Of a stretch of DNA of 64,000 nucleotides, positions 43,785 to 57,100 are shown one piece after another. The DNA is from Cytospora piceicola (Eukaryota; Ascomycota; Sordariomycetes; Diaporthales; Cytosporaceae). The stretch covers positions 452,114 through 516,113 of the forward strand of contig JALQBC010000031.1 in the NCBI GenBank assembly GCA_023375675.1. The letters are read 5' to 3'. The notes under the pieces are model-generated. The model searched no databases. It was given only the letters and a program-made list of their open reading frames with translations, and was not told where the DNA came from. The first letter of the stretch is position 1, and the number at the start of each line of letters is the position of its first letter. The position numbers were made by a program, and so were the translations under genes.

Positions 43785-46700
43785 AGAGAGTTGACCTACT
43801 CCACAGTTGATAGTCAAAAGAGAGGTGGCTCTTTATCCTACTGCCCAGAACCGAAAGTCCTACTACCGGTTATCTCGGATTCGACGGTCGATGGGAGCTG
43901 CGGGCCCAATGTCCAAGGTCCAGCCCACGACCGAGTCGCTACGAAAAGAGAAGAGCAACGAATTCAACAGGAAGAAATTCCAAAATATTTCCGACGCTGA
44001 TATTGGCATCCGGTTCCGCCGAGGATGCGGGGTCACGAGCTGCCAACGGAGTTGGGCATGATGATATCCTGGTTTTGTGTTTGGCATTGTATTTCTGTTT
44101 CCGCTACTGTTGTGTTCTGTTTTCTCTGCTGCTGTTTGTCAAGTAGCTACAAGACCACAGCAATCTTGTATCCTCGTTTTGTAATGACACGGCCGCAATT
44201 TTCACTTGAGATCAGTTTCTTGGGCGCGGAAAATGCTACGAAGCAATTGATTGTCAATTTTTGGTCTTCATGAGCGATGTTATCTCGGAGGTATGGCGGT
44301 AATGGAAAGATGTTGAGCTTCGTATAAGAATAATAGCGAATAGATTCTTTTATTGCGTGTTGCACAATCTCACTCTGCAAGTGTATCGAACGGTCGGTCC
44401 CTCTGTGCTGGTTCACCTCATGGCTTCCACTAGCCACATAAGCCACAACATAACCATGATGGAGAGTTCCCAGGAGAAACATCGTTGAACAGGTAGGGTG
44501 TGGAAGACGAGGTGCTGCGAATAGCTGGAAGGCGACTACAAGGGCTACAGTGGGTAGCCCTGACAACACATGTGCGTGAACACTGGCACTATATCACAGA
44601 GAGCTGCAATGGGAAATATGTCTGACGGGAGATCTCTCCATTGGCCAACCCACGACATGCCTTGATATGCCTTCGTCCTCGTTCCCCGGCATTCTTGTCA
44701 GTCTGCGGGTGTGCCTCTACTCTCACTTGTCAATACATAAGGTCGCAAGAATAGCACACACACCAAGGGAAGCTGACGTCCATCTTGGCCATTCTCGATA
44801 TTCTGTACAACACAGTCACTTTAGTATCCAATCCAGTGCAAGCTTTACCGGCAACCACTTGGTTGCGGAGGTTGCTTTTCCGTGGTGTCAAGTTGGAGTA
44901 GGCATTGGCGTTCGATCCAATACAATGACAAGCTGGGTGCTCCCTACTAGGCCTTGGTGAGCATCTCGAGTCTCCTTTGGCTCCTAAGTGTTAGTGACCA
45001 CGACGAAGAATTCGTTCCTGAGGATGGTCGGGAAGCCCATGGGAATGGCACCAGGGCTAATGAGATGCCCATGTAGGGGCTTCACAATCTACAATCCTCC
45101 AAGTCGCTAAGTATATCGACCATGTTGGCATCTATTATTCCTGCGGAACCCTCCTGGTTAAGCGACAAGGCTCTCACCCCTTTTCGAGGTTGGCACTCTC
45201 CCCAAACCCCGCGTTATGGCAGGGGCTGCACGAGATATGATGTCTTGTCACTAAAAGGAATGTTACAGAAACCAAATCGAATCGATCCAGTGTGCATACC
45301 TCATAGTCCCTTCGTGTATATATCCCTAAGCACACATAGGTGTGCCTAGAATGGACCCCTGGCTGGGGGGGGGGGGAGCGATGTGCTGCTTATTGCTGAC
45401 CACCATGACTTTGGAGTCGCTCGACGATACCTGATACCACCCACCTAAGAGCCTCGATGATCACCAGGACTCTTAGTATCGCCAATTATTCTTGTCATGG
45501 CTAGGGACTTTGGCGGGCGGCGTCTACTATCGACGAAGACCCGGTTGAGAACCCTGGGAAACCACCGGCCGTAGGAGCGTCTCTGCCTTTCCACTGCTGG
45601 GAAATCATACCTCGCTCTACCCACCTTCTACCTGACACCTCTGCCATGCCATGCCCACTCATCAGTCGTCGACGAGGGCATCAACGATACGCCGCGGAGG
45701 CAGACCTTTCCGTGCCACGCCTATGCTCGTCGCACACCCATGCGATTCCTGACCTCCCCACGATGTTAGTAGAGAGGTAGATGAGGGTCGAGCTATCATC
45801 GCCAACTCCAAGCGTCAGTGTCGCCCGAGAAGAACCCCGAGCTTGGAACGGGCCGGACCGTAATAGTCCAAGCCACTGGCCGGACCGCATGGGGTCCCCA
45901 AACGGCCTCGAGAGTTTCACCGACGGAGCAACGAGCCTCACAGGGCAGATGGGTGGCCCGTTGTAAGCCCACGGCCGTCGCTCGTGAGAACCGAGAAGGA
46001 GGGGCGATGAGCTCTGCTGACTGAGGAAATCGTCCACATCGCTGTGGTGGTATTGCCAATCTGCATCCCAACGCCTACACACATAGGAACGAACGACTAG
46101 CAAGACTAGTCCCGGGCGCTCTCAAGACACATATCTGTGCAGACCGGTGCCCCTCCACTGTGGTTCTGCGGGCACCTGCAGCATCTTATCTCATGCCAAT
46201 CCCGAGCATCTTCACGGAGGATTAAACTTGACAGGGCAGCAGTCCTGCAGATCACCAGAAACCTTGGAACCCACTTCGGCGTCCACTCTCCCCCAGCATC
46301 GTGACAAACCTTGCAGCCCATCCTTCGGCCGCTGCCACCAGTGTGATCGTCAGGAGAAATGCGACACCTTGATCTAAATCCGATCAGGCCGATGTCTGCA
46401 CCCCGTTCCGGCAGTGGTCGCCAGACCGCATGAGGGGAAAGATAATAGATGGGCCCCCACGTGATCTTCTTCGAGATATCAATGATAGCCACCGTCTTAT
46501 CTGCATCGCCTCTTCCTGCTGTTTGACCCCGGTATTTTGTTGGCCGAGACGTGCAAAGATTGCCGAATCGGAGAGCTGCCATATTACAGGGACGAGGACA
46601 AGGGGACAAGGGGTCAATCTCCGCCGGTCGGGAGGCCGCATGGCCTGGCCCAGCTGGGCAGGATTGGGAAGTCATGTCCGTTTTCGTGTGATGAGAGGAG

Positions 46701-47340
46701 GGGTCAGTGTGTTTGCCTCCAGTTGAGTGCGCTGCGTGAATGGAGGGGGGTGCGTTAGCTGGTCCGTCCGCACTACGGGCCCGTACGTGAATACGACTCT
46801 CGTCGTCACGATGGCCCATGGAATGGTCCTCCCAGGTCCGTTTGTTTACATGAGAAGAAGGTCATGGTGAGGACCTGCCCAGCAGCCCTGCCCGTCGATA
46901 GCGCGGCAAATCTCTGTAAGCTCGGGCGGAGCCTTAATCTCGCTGTGTAAGTGCTCGCTTGGCGGCCCCAGTGTCCTGTGTGTTGACACATTCATGGGAG
47001 GCCAGACCAAGAAAGCCTTTTGTTTAGCACTGCCAATAGTCAGTGGGCGTGCCCCCGGAAGGCGGCGGCGGCGCCGGGGAGCTGGGCGGGGATAGACGGT
47101 CTGGGAGGCAAGGTGAGGACTCGTATCCCAAGGTGAGGTTTTTCTTTTTGTCCTCTTTTTTTTTCTTCTTGCAAACGGAGCAGTAAGATATTCGATTGAT
47201 TAAAGGCCGCCCTACCGTTTCCCGGTTCCGTACCGTACGGACAGCCGAGGTTGGATTACGGTACCTGCACGGATCCGTAGTGTACAATGGATATTAATAT
47301 GCAGCTGTGGCTTTCCGGGGGCATATCGGTATATGAGAAA
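43785..47340. other. 3.5-kb region without an intact gene
   Basis: Overlapping frames on both strands at 45680-46820 are GC-rich and lack any domain. A likely monooxygenase scrap lies at 46894-46959, and G homopolymers near 45366. Composition is normal until about 47340, where the next AT-rich island begins. Confidence 0.45.
46894..46959 (-). pseudogene. Fragment resembling FAD monooxygenase C-terminal segment
   Basis: The minus-strand reading EHLHSEIKAPPELTEICRAID resembles the LLGEIKVPSELARALQAYD segment of the monooxygenase at 27450-28832, at the same spacing. No neighbouring part of the enzyme is readable. It may be a gene relic or a chance match over about 20 residues. Confidence 0.3.
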
Positions 47341-50300
47341 GTGTAAAGGGTGTGAGAACCGGGGGCCGAGGGCCGAGCGTAGCGCTACCTAATTTAGCGT
47401 GTGATAGCGTTCGATTAGCGGGGCGTCGGCTCGTTTACGGCCTTCGAGGCTAAGACACCCCCCTTTTTAGCGGCGTTACTAGGGTCGTAATATCGCGAGA
47501 GGAATATAAATAGTCGCGTTAATCTGTGTTACTATAGGTCGCGTTATTTTTAACGCGATAAGCTTACTTTATTACTATAGATATATAAGCGGCCGAGCAG
47601 GCGTAGTTACTAGCGACCTACTTATTATTATTGCTTTACCGTTTAATTATTACGATTATAACTTATAGTGTTTTATTTATTTGTTAGTATAGCTATTTAA
47701 TATACGGAGCTGTATTTTACTTAATTTAGCTAGTATTTACTTTATAACGCCGACGCCGTACTTAAATAGCGATAATAGTACGCCGGCTTCGAGTTTAAAG
47801 ATAACGACGTCGTAAAGGTTATTTCGGCCGACTACTTATTTTTATAGGACTTTTTTATTAACGTTTAGTTAAAGAAAGGAGTTAGTAATACGTATAATAA
47901 ATCGCTTAAGGTTATTACCGCTAATAGCTTATTTATTATTAAATATTACTTTTATAAATATTATTAATAGTATATAAAATCGAGAGGTAAGGGTATTAAA
48001 TATAAGATAGGTAATAGCTATACTATATACCTTATGCGTATAGTAGTAATAAAAACGTTTAAAGTAGCCGGGTAAAAGTTAATAAACGACTTAAACTTTA
48101 TAAATAGGTGTAAACTGCTATAAAATAAAGAGTGCTAACCGGTAAAAAGGTTTTATTTAGGTATTACGGTTTTTATAATAATAACTACGACTTAACGTAC
48201 TGTAATAGCGTTTACTACTTTCGCGGCTTAGCTAACGTTATTAAAAGATATTTCGAATACAGCTACGGCTTCGAGAAAGGTTAAGTAAATAGTATATAGA
48301 AGAAGGACGTCGAGTTATAGCGTAAGGTAAAATTATATAAGGTTTACGACGCGTAGCTTATTAACTTAGCCGTTTTTTGTAACTAAGAGAAATCGATTCG
48401 AGTAAAGAGGGTAGTAAAAAAGGCGACGATTAGCGATAGCTTTATACGGTAGCGATAGGTAAAACGTTACATTAAGTAGTAGTATTAATAAGTTTCTTTT
48501 TTAGTAAGTTTAGAAGACTAAGACTTATTATAATTAAACGTAACGATATCTTTACGTAGTTATAAAACAAGAAACTACTTTATATAGCTATTAACTTATA
48601 TAATCGTACGGTAAGGGAGGAGAAAAAGGTATTTTACGGTCTAATATTTATACCGCTTAAGTTAAATGTTTTTATAGGCGGTACTTTTTAAAGCTACGGT
48701 TGTTTTATACTATTTAATAGCTTATATAAAACTAACTGTTTAAGCTAGTATCTTTTTACTATTTAGGTTCGTAATAACTACGGCTATTAAAGGTAAGGCG
48801 CTTTTTTTCTAACGTAAAGCTAGTACGTATAGGTAATCGAAGATTGTTTAGCTGTTATTAAGTAGCTAGTATTAAGCTAGGAGTTAGAATAGGTAATAAA
48901 CGACGATTTTAGTGTTAAATAGTAAGGCTTTTATAATTTTTTACGTTATAGTTAGGGTAGATAGGTTATTTTGTTGTTTTATTAAAAGTATTAGACGAAG
49001 GTAGTAGAAAAGCGTATACTTAAAAGGGCTTTTAACGTTGCCTGTAAATAGTATTAAAAAGTAGTGTATAATACGGTTAACGAGGAGGAATATAGGCTGT
49101 TTTATTAAAAGGCTGTTAACGTTATACTTAAAGCGTGTAAGGTATAGAAGGTATACTTTTAAAAAAAGCTGTTAAATAGTAAAAACTTTAAGTAGGTATC
49201 GTAGGCGAGATAAGTTTTGTTTTTAATATTTTACTTAGGCCTTTATTATATAACCTTTTTTACTAATATGTGAGTTTCGTGTTAGATTTTATATATCGAT
49301 TTTTTTTTAAGTATTTACGATATCGCTGTTAGAAGGCTTTTATAGCTATTTAAAAAGGGATAAGGTAAAGGGAGAGATAAATAAGTATACTCTGTTAAAA
49401 ACCGTTTAATATATATTTAACGTATATACGTAGTAGTATAAAAAAGCTTAGAGCGTAACAGCTAAGGAGTTTATTAAAAAGATATTAAACCTTACTGCCT
49501 ATTTTAGCTATTTTATTACTATCCTTATTACCTTATAATAGCGTTAAATAAAATAAATATAAAAGGTTAAAAGCGATAACGAAAATAACAATACTTTTTT
49601 TTATAAAGTTAACGTCTATAAGCTTAAATGCTTTTATCGATTTTAGCAGCGGTAGTAGCTATTTTATATTTATATATAGCGGAAGTATTTATATAAAGGT
49701 AAGAAGATTACCGAAGTATAGTTTAAGTAAGTTTATATACTTTTTATATAAAGCGGCTAGCTTATTTACTACTAGACTTTTAACGACTTTTTCGTCGATT
49801 ACGTTTAAGGTAAAATAGAGCTAATATATAAGGAACAGAAGTAAGTAATACTACGATTTCTATATTATTAAAGTAGCTATAGACTAACGATACTTTTAGA
49901 CGTTATTAAGCTTTCACGCGTAAGTTATAAACTAACTACGTTAAAGCGAAAGAGATCTAGTTTAAGTAGGTAGAATAGCTATAAGCTATATAGTATAGTT
50001 TAATAGAACTATTATAGGTTATTAGCGATTAAGGCAAGTTTTTACTATAAATTATAAGAAGTCTAGATAGCTGTTCTATATAGGAAGCTACGAATATATA
50101 AGGCTTTTTCTCGGTAGTAGTAACGATAGCGAGGTTTACGATAGTGTTTAAAGTAGTATAGTTAGGCGTGTTTATCGTGTTTACGTAGGTAAGTATAACT
50201 AGGTATAACTTTAAAGCTGTTTATATAGTATTTACTAATAAATATATTTAATAGGCGATAACTTCGTTTCCCTTTATAGGCCTTATACGATAACTTACGA

Positions 50301-50990
50301 AACCTTTTACGCGATAACTCTTTTTTACAAGTATACTTACCGCGATGCCTTTACTTACGATACCTTTTCCGTTAGCGACTTTCTAGCGGCTAGCGGTATT
50401 TATAATATATAACTAGTTATAGCTAGGTATACCTGTTTTTTTTATAGGAAGTTTATATATAATATTAAGCGGCGGGTTTTTATAGGCAAGCTTTATAGTT
50501 TACGTTAAACGGGCGTTATATACCGCTATAGTAGTGTTTATAATATTAAAAAGAGTACGGCTAAGGGTTATAACAGCGTTTATAATAGCTTTATTTACTA
50601 CGTCGTAAAAGGTTAACATTATATTATAGTAGTATATATAGGAAGTCCTTAATGCTTTTAATAAGTTTACTACGTGCTATTTTACTAGCTAATAGTTTTA
50701 TAGCTATTATAGTATTTCCTTTAGCCTGCCTGTCTTAAGTAGGTATAGCGGCAGTAGCTTAGCTAGTATTCTATTAAGAGGAACGATTTTAGGGCTAATA
50801 TATAAACTTTATATATAGAACGTACTTATAGGCGATAATACTGTATACGGTATTTCTACCGAAATAGAGATAGCAATAAGGGGCTTACTTTAGTAGCTAT
50901 TATTATAACTAAGCGTGTCTAGGTGTAACGGAAATGTAGGCCGTAAGTACGGTTATATATAAGTCTTAGTGGCATTCTGTTAGTCTGAGA
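47341..50990. mobile_element. RIP-mutated repeat element of unknown class
   Basis: About 3.6 kb is rich in TA with almost no CA or TG but many CG dinucleotides (TACGA, GCGATA), the signature of heavy RIP. The edges are fairly sharp: normal sequence before 47340 and after about 50960. No open frame of length survives. I found neither LTRs nor convincing terminal inverted repeats; short blocks (TTACGGCCT near 47437 and its complement near 50940) are only suggestive. Confidence 0.7.
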
Positions 50991-52658
50991 CTTAGCTGAC
51001 ACGATTCTAGATTAGGTTAGTAGTTGATACTTTCTTAAATACCGGCATATCCACGTTAGTCTCGGGCGTATGCCCGGAAAGGAGTATCGTTGATGAAATG
51101 GGATGATAAGAGGTTGCTGTTTGTTTGTGTGGTATAGGCGTAGCGTGGCTGGAAAACGTGGCCTGTGGAACCTGTTCTTTTGTATGTACGAGGTCGTAAC
51201 AATACTCGGCAAGTTGGCCAAGTAGTAGATAAGTTGTCAAGGCAGGCCTGGCAGGCCGGAGATGATGGGGGGTGTTTTTTCTTCTTTTCTCGAGAGCCGG
51301 GACCACAGCAGTGTTGGTTGAGCTTGACTGGACAACACCCCTGCAACTGGCGCCTGTCATATTCCCTTCCCCGCTGGCTGACAGTTTCTGCTGCTGCAGC
51401 GTGATCCATGAGATAGATGTTCGGGTGCGGAGATCAAATGCGTCGCCGGCCGCTCGGTGTATCGCAGTGTGCCACCAACTGGACTGCCCGCTTCCCGAAG
51501 GTTCACAGGAGGACTTCACAACTGAAGTTTTGACAAACGAAAGGTTTGCAAGAAGCAATGATATAGACCACCTATCGCATTATCGCATTGCAGTGCGTCT
51601 GTAGCACTGCATGGTCACGAGGCCGACGATTCCGAGCCTCTGACTGTAATAAGCTGGGGTCCTTGCTGAAGAGACGGTCGGCTGCAGCATTGCATATACC
51701 GTAGATATACAGTATGTACGATCTACCGGCCGAGTCATCCACAAAGGTTTGAAGCGATGATACTCACGTGTCCCCGCCTCTTCGCATCCGGAACGGTCGT
51801 CTCTGCAGGTCAACTCCTGCGCGGGGCCATCTTAGACCAGGATATGGATCCCTTGCTGCTGCACTTCGGAGATGTGGTGACAGAAGTTATGTATGACCCA
51901 CCGACGTCAAAGCAGAGGCGGGCGTACCCAGGTTCAACACAAGCACGCGTCCACAGGACCACAGCAGGCGGTTGTTTGTCGAGGAGGGCCAGGCCGAGAT
52001 TGTCTGTGTCTGGTTTAGACGACGACATACCGGTAGTTCTCAGCCACGTTGCTTGCGTGTAGTGCAAAGTGGAACACACTGCTAAGTGTCTCCAGGCGGA
52101 TACAGATATACAGATACAAGTGATGAAATGTGCCTAAGCGCCAACCAGAAACCAGTGACCAACACCTACCTACCTAGGTAAATACTCACGAGCGATCACC
52201 GCCGTGGATTACGCCGGCGGTATGAGCGCCAGGGATCAGATAGATTGAATGTTGTTTTTCTCTTGTTTTTCTCTCAGCCGGTCATGATGGCGTCAAGACA
52301 AAATGTCAAAGCGGACACAGCCTCGGCAAGCAATGCGGCCATGACCCCGGCGAACACCGGCGCTGCGTGGAGCCAACGAGCTCCGACGGCACGGCTGCTC
52401 GGTTCCTCTTTGGACCTGGCTTTCCGTATATCTAACCCGGGATGGGGAAAGAAAGAGAAGAAATGAAATTGAGAAAGTTGACAATGAAATGGGCAGAAGA
52501 GGCAGTCGGAACGTGAGAGGGTCATAACCAGCATTGCATGCCTGAAGCGAGAGCCGAGTGTCGTGTAGATTGGGTTGTCTCCGCCATGATCCTCCTCCCG
52601 AGGCCTCAATCATACCAGACAAGCTGACAGATCAGATTCGCAGGTTGTCTTCGATCGG

Positions 52659-52798
52659 TATGCAGCTCAGCAGCTCAGCAGCTATGCAGCTCAGCAGCTA
52701 TGCAGCTCAGCAGCTATGCAGCTCAGCAGCTATGCAGCTCAGCAGCTATGCAGCTCAGCAGCTATGCAGCTCAGCAGCTATGCAGCTCAGCAGCTCAG
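52659..52798 (+). repeat. 16-bp minisatellite (ATGCAGCTCAGCAGCT)n
   Basis: Seven to eight near-perfect copies of a 16-bp unit lie in tandem, with a shortened CAGCTCAG variant at each end. Since 16 is not a multiple of three, any coding frame would cycle through three different peptides. The open frame across it is therefore probably not a gene. Confidence 0.93.
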
Positions 52799-53432
52799 TC
52801 AGCTTGAACAGTGCACAACAGCGTTGACCCTGGGTTCGAGAGCAGCAGTGTTATCTTGGAGATGATGATGTCCAGACCATTTGCCCAGATCAGAGACACT
52901 AGCCACCCAGCTACTACCGTACGGTACCGAATTTTGAAACACGTCGTCGCCGTTGCATCTTGACAGAAGAGCCTAGACTGATGTCGACAATCGGGGCGTT
53001 TCAGCTCGTTTAAGCTTACCATATGTAGTGTGTGAGTATACTTAGTCCATATACGGTGCTACCACGATGCGCCATACCAGATGACGTTGCTCGTGATGCT
53101 TCTGGCGGTTCTCGAAGGTCCAAAGTCAGTCATCTCGAACCGTCACTTCGGAAGAGGTTTGTCTGAGACGATCAGCCGATTATTGAAATGACGGGTCGTC
53201 GGAGGCGACGAGACACGAGAGGAGACAGATTCGAGAATTCAGGGGAGGCGCATTCAGACGTTTCCAGAAGATTGATGATCAATCGAGCCTGGCGAACTCT
53301 CTTGTCTAATTTCAATCTCGCTCGACAGAACACGAAACGGTGCCACAACAGCCTCTCTGCCACTTGCAGGACCAACCAACAGACGGACGCCATTCATTCA
53401 TCATTCAATGTCGGGTCGTTGACTCGTTGTTG

Positions 53433-53531
53433 ATGGCGGGATTGGAGGAAGCGGTGGGGCCCGCTGGGCCCGCTGGGGCCACGGGGGCCACTGGGGCCAT
53501 TGCAAAAGAAAAATTAGAGAAGCTGCAGTAG
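53433..53531 (+). other. 32-codon frame with collagen-like Gly-X-Y repeat
   Basis: From ATG at 53433 the frame encodes MAGLEEAV, then GPAGPAGATGATGA and a charged end (KEKLEKL). The G-rich DNA is a degenerate 9-bp repeat (GGGCCCGCT/GGGGCCACG). It may be a tiny gene, or just a GC-rich minisatellite that happens to be open. Confidence 0.2.
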
Positions 53532-54040
53532 GCACCTGTAGGCGAGCAGTGAGTACAGTAGGTACCCAGGTATTTTAAAGTAGGTGAGACATGGGAGCTC
53601 CCCCTTGCATTAATGCCACGGCCAGACCACCTGGGCACATTTGGGGAACGCACCTTGCAGCACAATCCAGGGGTAACGGTGGTGAAGAGTGAAGGAACCC
53701 CTGCCGCTTGCCTCCTCTTGGTGTGGTCCAAATTAGTACGTATCAGTAGCGTACGGAGAGAGAGTCTTGACTTCGACCTCCTTCGTCTCAAATCATCAAC
53801 AAACGGCCCTGATGGCTGCAGCACATGGCTGACGGCCTGACCCGGTGCACGTTTCTCACCTTCGGTTGTGATGAATTGAACCTTCTACCAGCTCATTGGA
53901 AGGCCCCGTCATGGTTTGCCTAGTTGCCCAGGTGCCCAGGTGGGTTCAAGGGAGCACCGAGGTACTCTGTACCCCGCCGCGTCCTTGAAGCCACCGTTGT
54001 CCACTCTTGCACCCAAGTACCTACTGGACTGGGGTCCTAT

Positions 54041-54135
54041 AGGGGAAAATAACCGTTAGAGGGGGGTGTAACACCTTACTCAGAATTAACCGTTAATATA
54101 AAAGAATAATTAGCTAAGAGCATCTGTTGCCGCGA
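54041..54135 (+). repeat. Left terminal inverted repeat region
   Basis: It contains GGGGAAAATAACCGTTA, ACTCAGAATTAACCGTTA and GAGCATCTGTTGCC, in the same order as the reverse complement of the right end. Confidence 0.55.
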
Positions 54136-57100
54136 AGTATCTGTTACTAGATAGTAACTGTTACTAACCCCTAAATAGTATCGTATAATTAGCCTAAATC
54201 TCCTTAGATAGTGTTATATAATTAGTCTAGATTCTTTAAATAGTTAATTAAGGTCCTTTGTAAATACCTTGTATTTTAAGCAGCTATATATTATAGTTTA
54301 CTAATATACTACTAAAAACATTATAGTTATTAATATATATTAGTTTTTATAATAGGCCGGAATTCCCGATATAAAAATAACTAAAATCTTTATATATAGC
54401 CTACCTCGATAGCCGAAATCTAGCCTTTAAACCCTTTTTTATACAGCTAAAACCGACCGAAATTTAACTTTCGAGCCTTTTAACGCAACTAAATCTATAT
54501 AGCTAAAGTCACTTTAATATAGCCGGTCTGTATTTATATAGCAGATCGTACTATACGCTTTACTTATTTATATCGCGTTAGAAAGCCGCCGCTATAAACG
54601 TTAAAGGGAATTAAACTTACTAATATAGCTATATATAATAGATATTTTAAGTAACTTAAACGATACTTATATCGTCGACAGGAATTATATAGATCTTAAT
54701 AAAGTCGATAATAGTAATTCCGATAATAACGAGACTACCTTCCCGAAAAACCTTAAGGTTAAAAAAGGGGTTACGATTACTAATACGCTTTAGCTCGATA
54801 AAAACGATAAAAATATATCGGTAGATACTTATATAGTTAAAGACTATAATATAGTTAATATAGCTAAAGCGGTAACCGTAAAATTAAATATAGTCGTTAG
54901 TTAAAAAGATATACTTAGTTTAATACTTATCGGTTTTACTATAAAGTAAATAGTTAATACTATTTCGTTTATAGTAAGCTCGGTAAGTAGTTTTAATAAA
55001 AGTTTTATCTGTATAATATCCGGCAGAGATATCGAGGTTAAGTATACCGTTTAATATCCCTTCGAACTTTTAAACCTCTGTCCGAGTACTTATCGCTTAA
55101 TACTATTTAAATACTATCTAATTATAAAAGCTTACCGGACTAATTAAATAAGTACCTATAATAATAATTATATAAGGATAGTAAGTATATACCTATCGAA
55201 GAAAGTAAACTTACGTAACTATTAGACCGGCGTATTACTAAAGACGATAAGATAACCGGCGTTAAAGCTATAGTCGTCTTTATATACCGCTTATAGTAAG
55301 GTTTAAAAAGTATTAGTCGTTTAGCTTACTCGGAAAGGTAACAGCGTATACTTATTAGCGGGATAGAAAACGGCTTTAGTTACTTTAACAGGAATCTTAT
55401 TAATAACAGAAAGGTAAAGATACGAGTTATTAATAAAAGTATCGATATTAAGTTTAAAATCGTCGTTATCGAGGTTATTAAGCTTTATATAATCGGTTTT
55501 AAATAATATTTTATAGAATAAGCTTAAAGTATCTTAGTAAAGCTCGACTAAATTAGTAGTAAGGTTAGTATCGTCCGCCGTACTATTACAGAAGACTAAG
55601 CGCGTAGTCTTAGTAATATTAATCTTCTTTAGAAATACCTTTTTAATATTAAAGAAGTTAGTCTCGAGAACTCGCGCTTTTATAATCTTTTAAAAATATC
55701 GTTATTAGTACTACTTTTTAATAAAATCGTCGATAATTTCGACTAAAAAATAGTAGCTAGCTAAATTAATAATAGACGGAAAAAGGAGTAAAATAATAAA
55801 GTAAATAGTAGGCGGGATTTAGTATACTTAATATATAAGCTATAATAGTACCGAGATTTACCTAACTCTAACGTTATAGTAAGTCTTAAACGGATAACTC
55901 GAATAAAAACTAACTAATAGATAATAAAGATATAAAAATAGATAATAATAATTTACTTATAAAACCCCTTTCCTTTAAAGGTATTAATATTCCTTACTAA
56001 GCTATACTCCTTCGTAATATTAAGATAATAAATACCGATATAAACGTTAAGGCGTATCGTATCGTTAAAGTACTACTTTATACGCTTAATAAAAGATCTT
56101 TTATCGGTAAAGCTTATTATCGCTTACTTAATAGCTATATCGGCTTAAGATATAACAGAACTAGCTCGAAATCTTATAGACTAAAAGGCGTAAATATTAA
56201 GCTAGTTAAATATAAAATAGACGTTCCGAATAATTATATCTATATTATCGCGGTCTAATTAAAAGATCTTCCGACCTATAAATACGCTATTATTCTTCGC
56301 GATAGTAGTAATAGTCTTTATAATAAGTACGATAAAGTTAGCGTTTAGCTAGTACTAATAAACCTAGTTAATAAACTTAAGTATTATATACTTCTCCTCG
56401 AGCTAGTCGTGTAATAAAGCTAAAACGATAATCGACTATTTTATATATTTAAATATACTATAACTAAATAAGTAGTAAACTAATGATTATAAACGTTTAG
56501 TATTTAAAGGGAATAGCTATAAATATAAGACAGCGGTATACTTTACTCGCGTAGTTTTTATAAAGATACTGTTATATAAAAGGAAGTATATAAGGTTAAA
56601 GATACTCTTATATTTAAAGTAAGCTACGTTTAAAAGTCGAAATAAAATTAGATTAAAAGCTAGTAAAATAGCCTTAAAAGGAAGATTTATATTATTTATA
56701 CTTTATTAAACGTCGAAGAAGTTCCGATTAGTCTTAGTTAGTAACTATCGGTTTATTATATTATATATTTACTTAATCTAAATATAATATTAACTATAAG
56801 TTACGGTATCGATATTTATAATCGTAGTTAAGGCGTTATCCTTTACTAGCTTAGCCTCGATAAAATAAAAACGGTAAAATCTATAAGCTCGAAGACCTTT
56901 AAAACCGGTATTCTCGGCTTACTATAGTATATCTCCGGTATAGTATATAGTAAAGGTATATATCTAGACCTTCTTATTTCGAATTATTACCTCGATACCC
57001 TCGTCGAAATACTATATAAATCGGAGGGCTTTAATAATATCTCCGAAGTCTAATCTATAAAGTCTTAAAGCAATCGGGAAAATATTAGCCTTATAGTATT

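Larger units (their letters stand above)
51000..54034. other. Non-RIP segment between two RIP islands, no firm gene
   Basis: Composition is normal. The open frames (a 183-codon frame on the minus strand at 51007-51558, and 51757-52079 on both strands) have no recognisable domain. Minisatellite DNA lies at 52659-52798 and a small collagen-like frame at 53433-53531. Confidence 0.45.

Noticed and set aside
46106..46819. 237-codon minus-strand open frame
   Set aside because: GC-rich, overlapped by other frames on both strands, no recognisable domain, and no signal peptide.
47341..50990. LTRs or clear terminal inverted repeats for the middle RIP island
   Set aside because: Only very short, poorly placed matches were seen by eye; not enough to define element ends.
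51007..51558. 183-codon minus-strand open frame
   Set aside because: Ser/Thr-rich with no domain or conserved motif, and two other open frames overlap it; it could be real but cannot be supported.
52558..52827. 89-codon frame rich in Ser/Gln/Ala
   Set aside because: It runs through a 16-bp minisatellite, so the peptide changes phase every unit; no domain is present.
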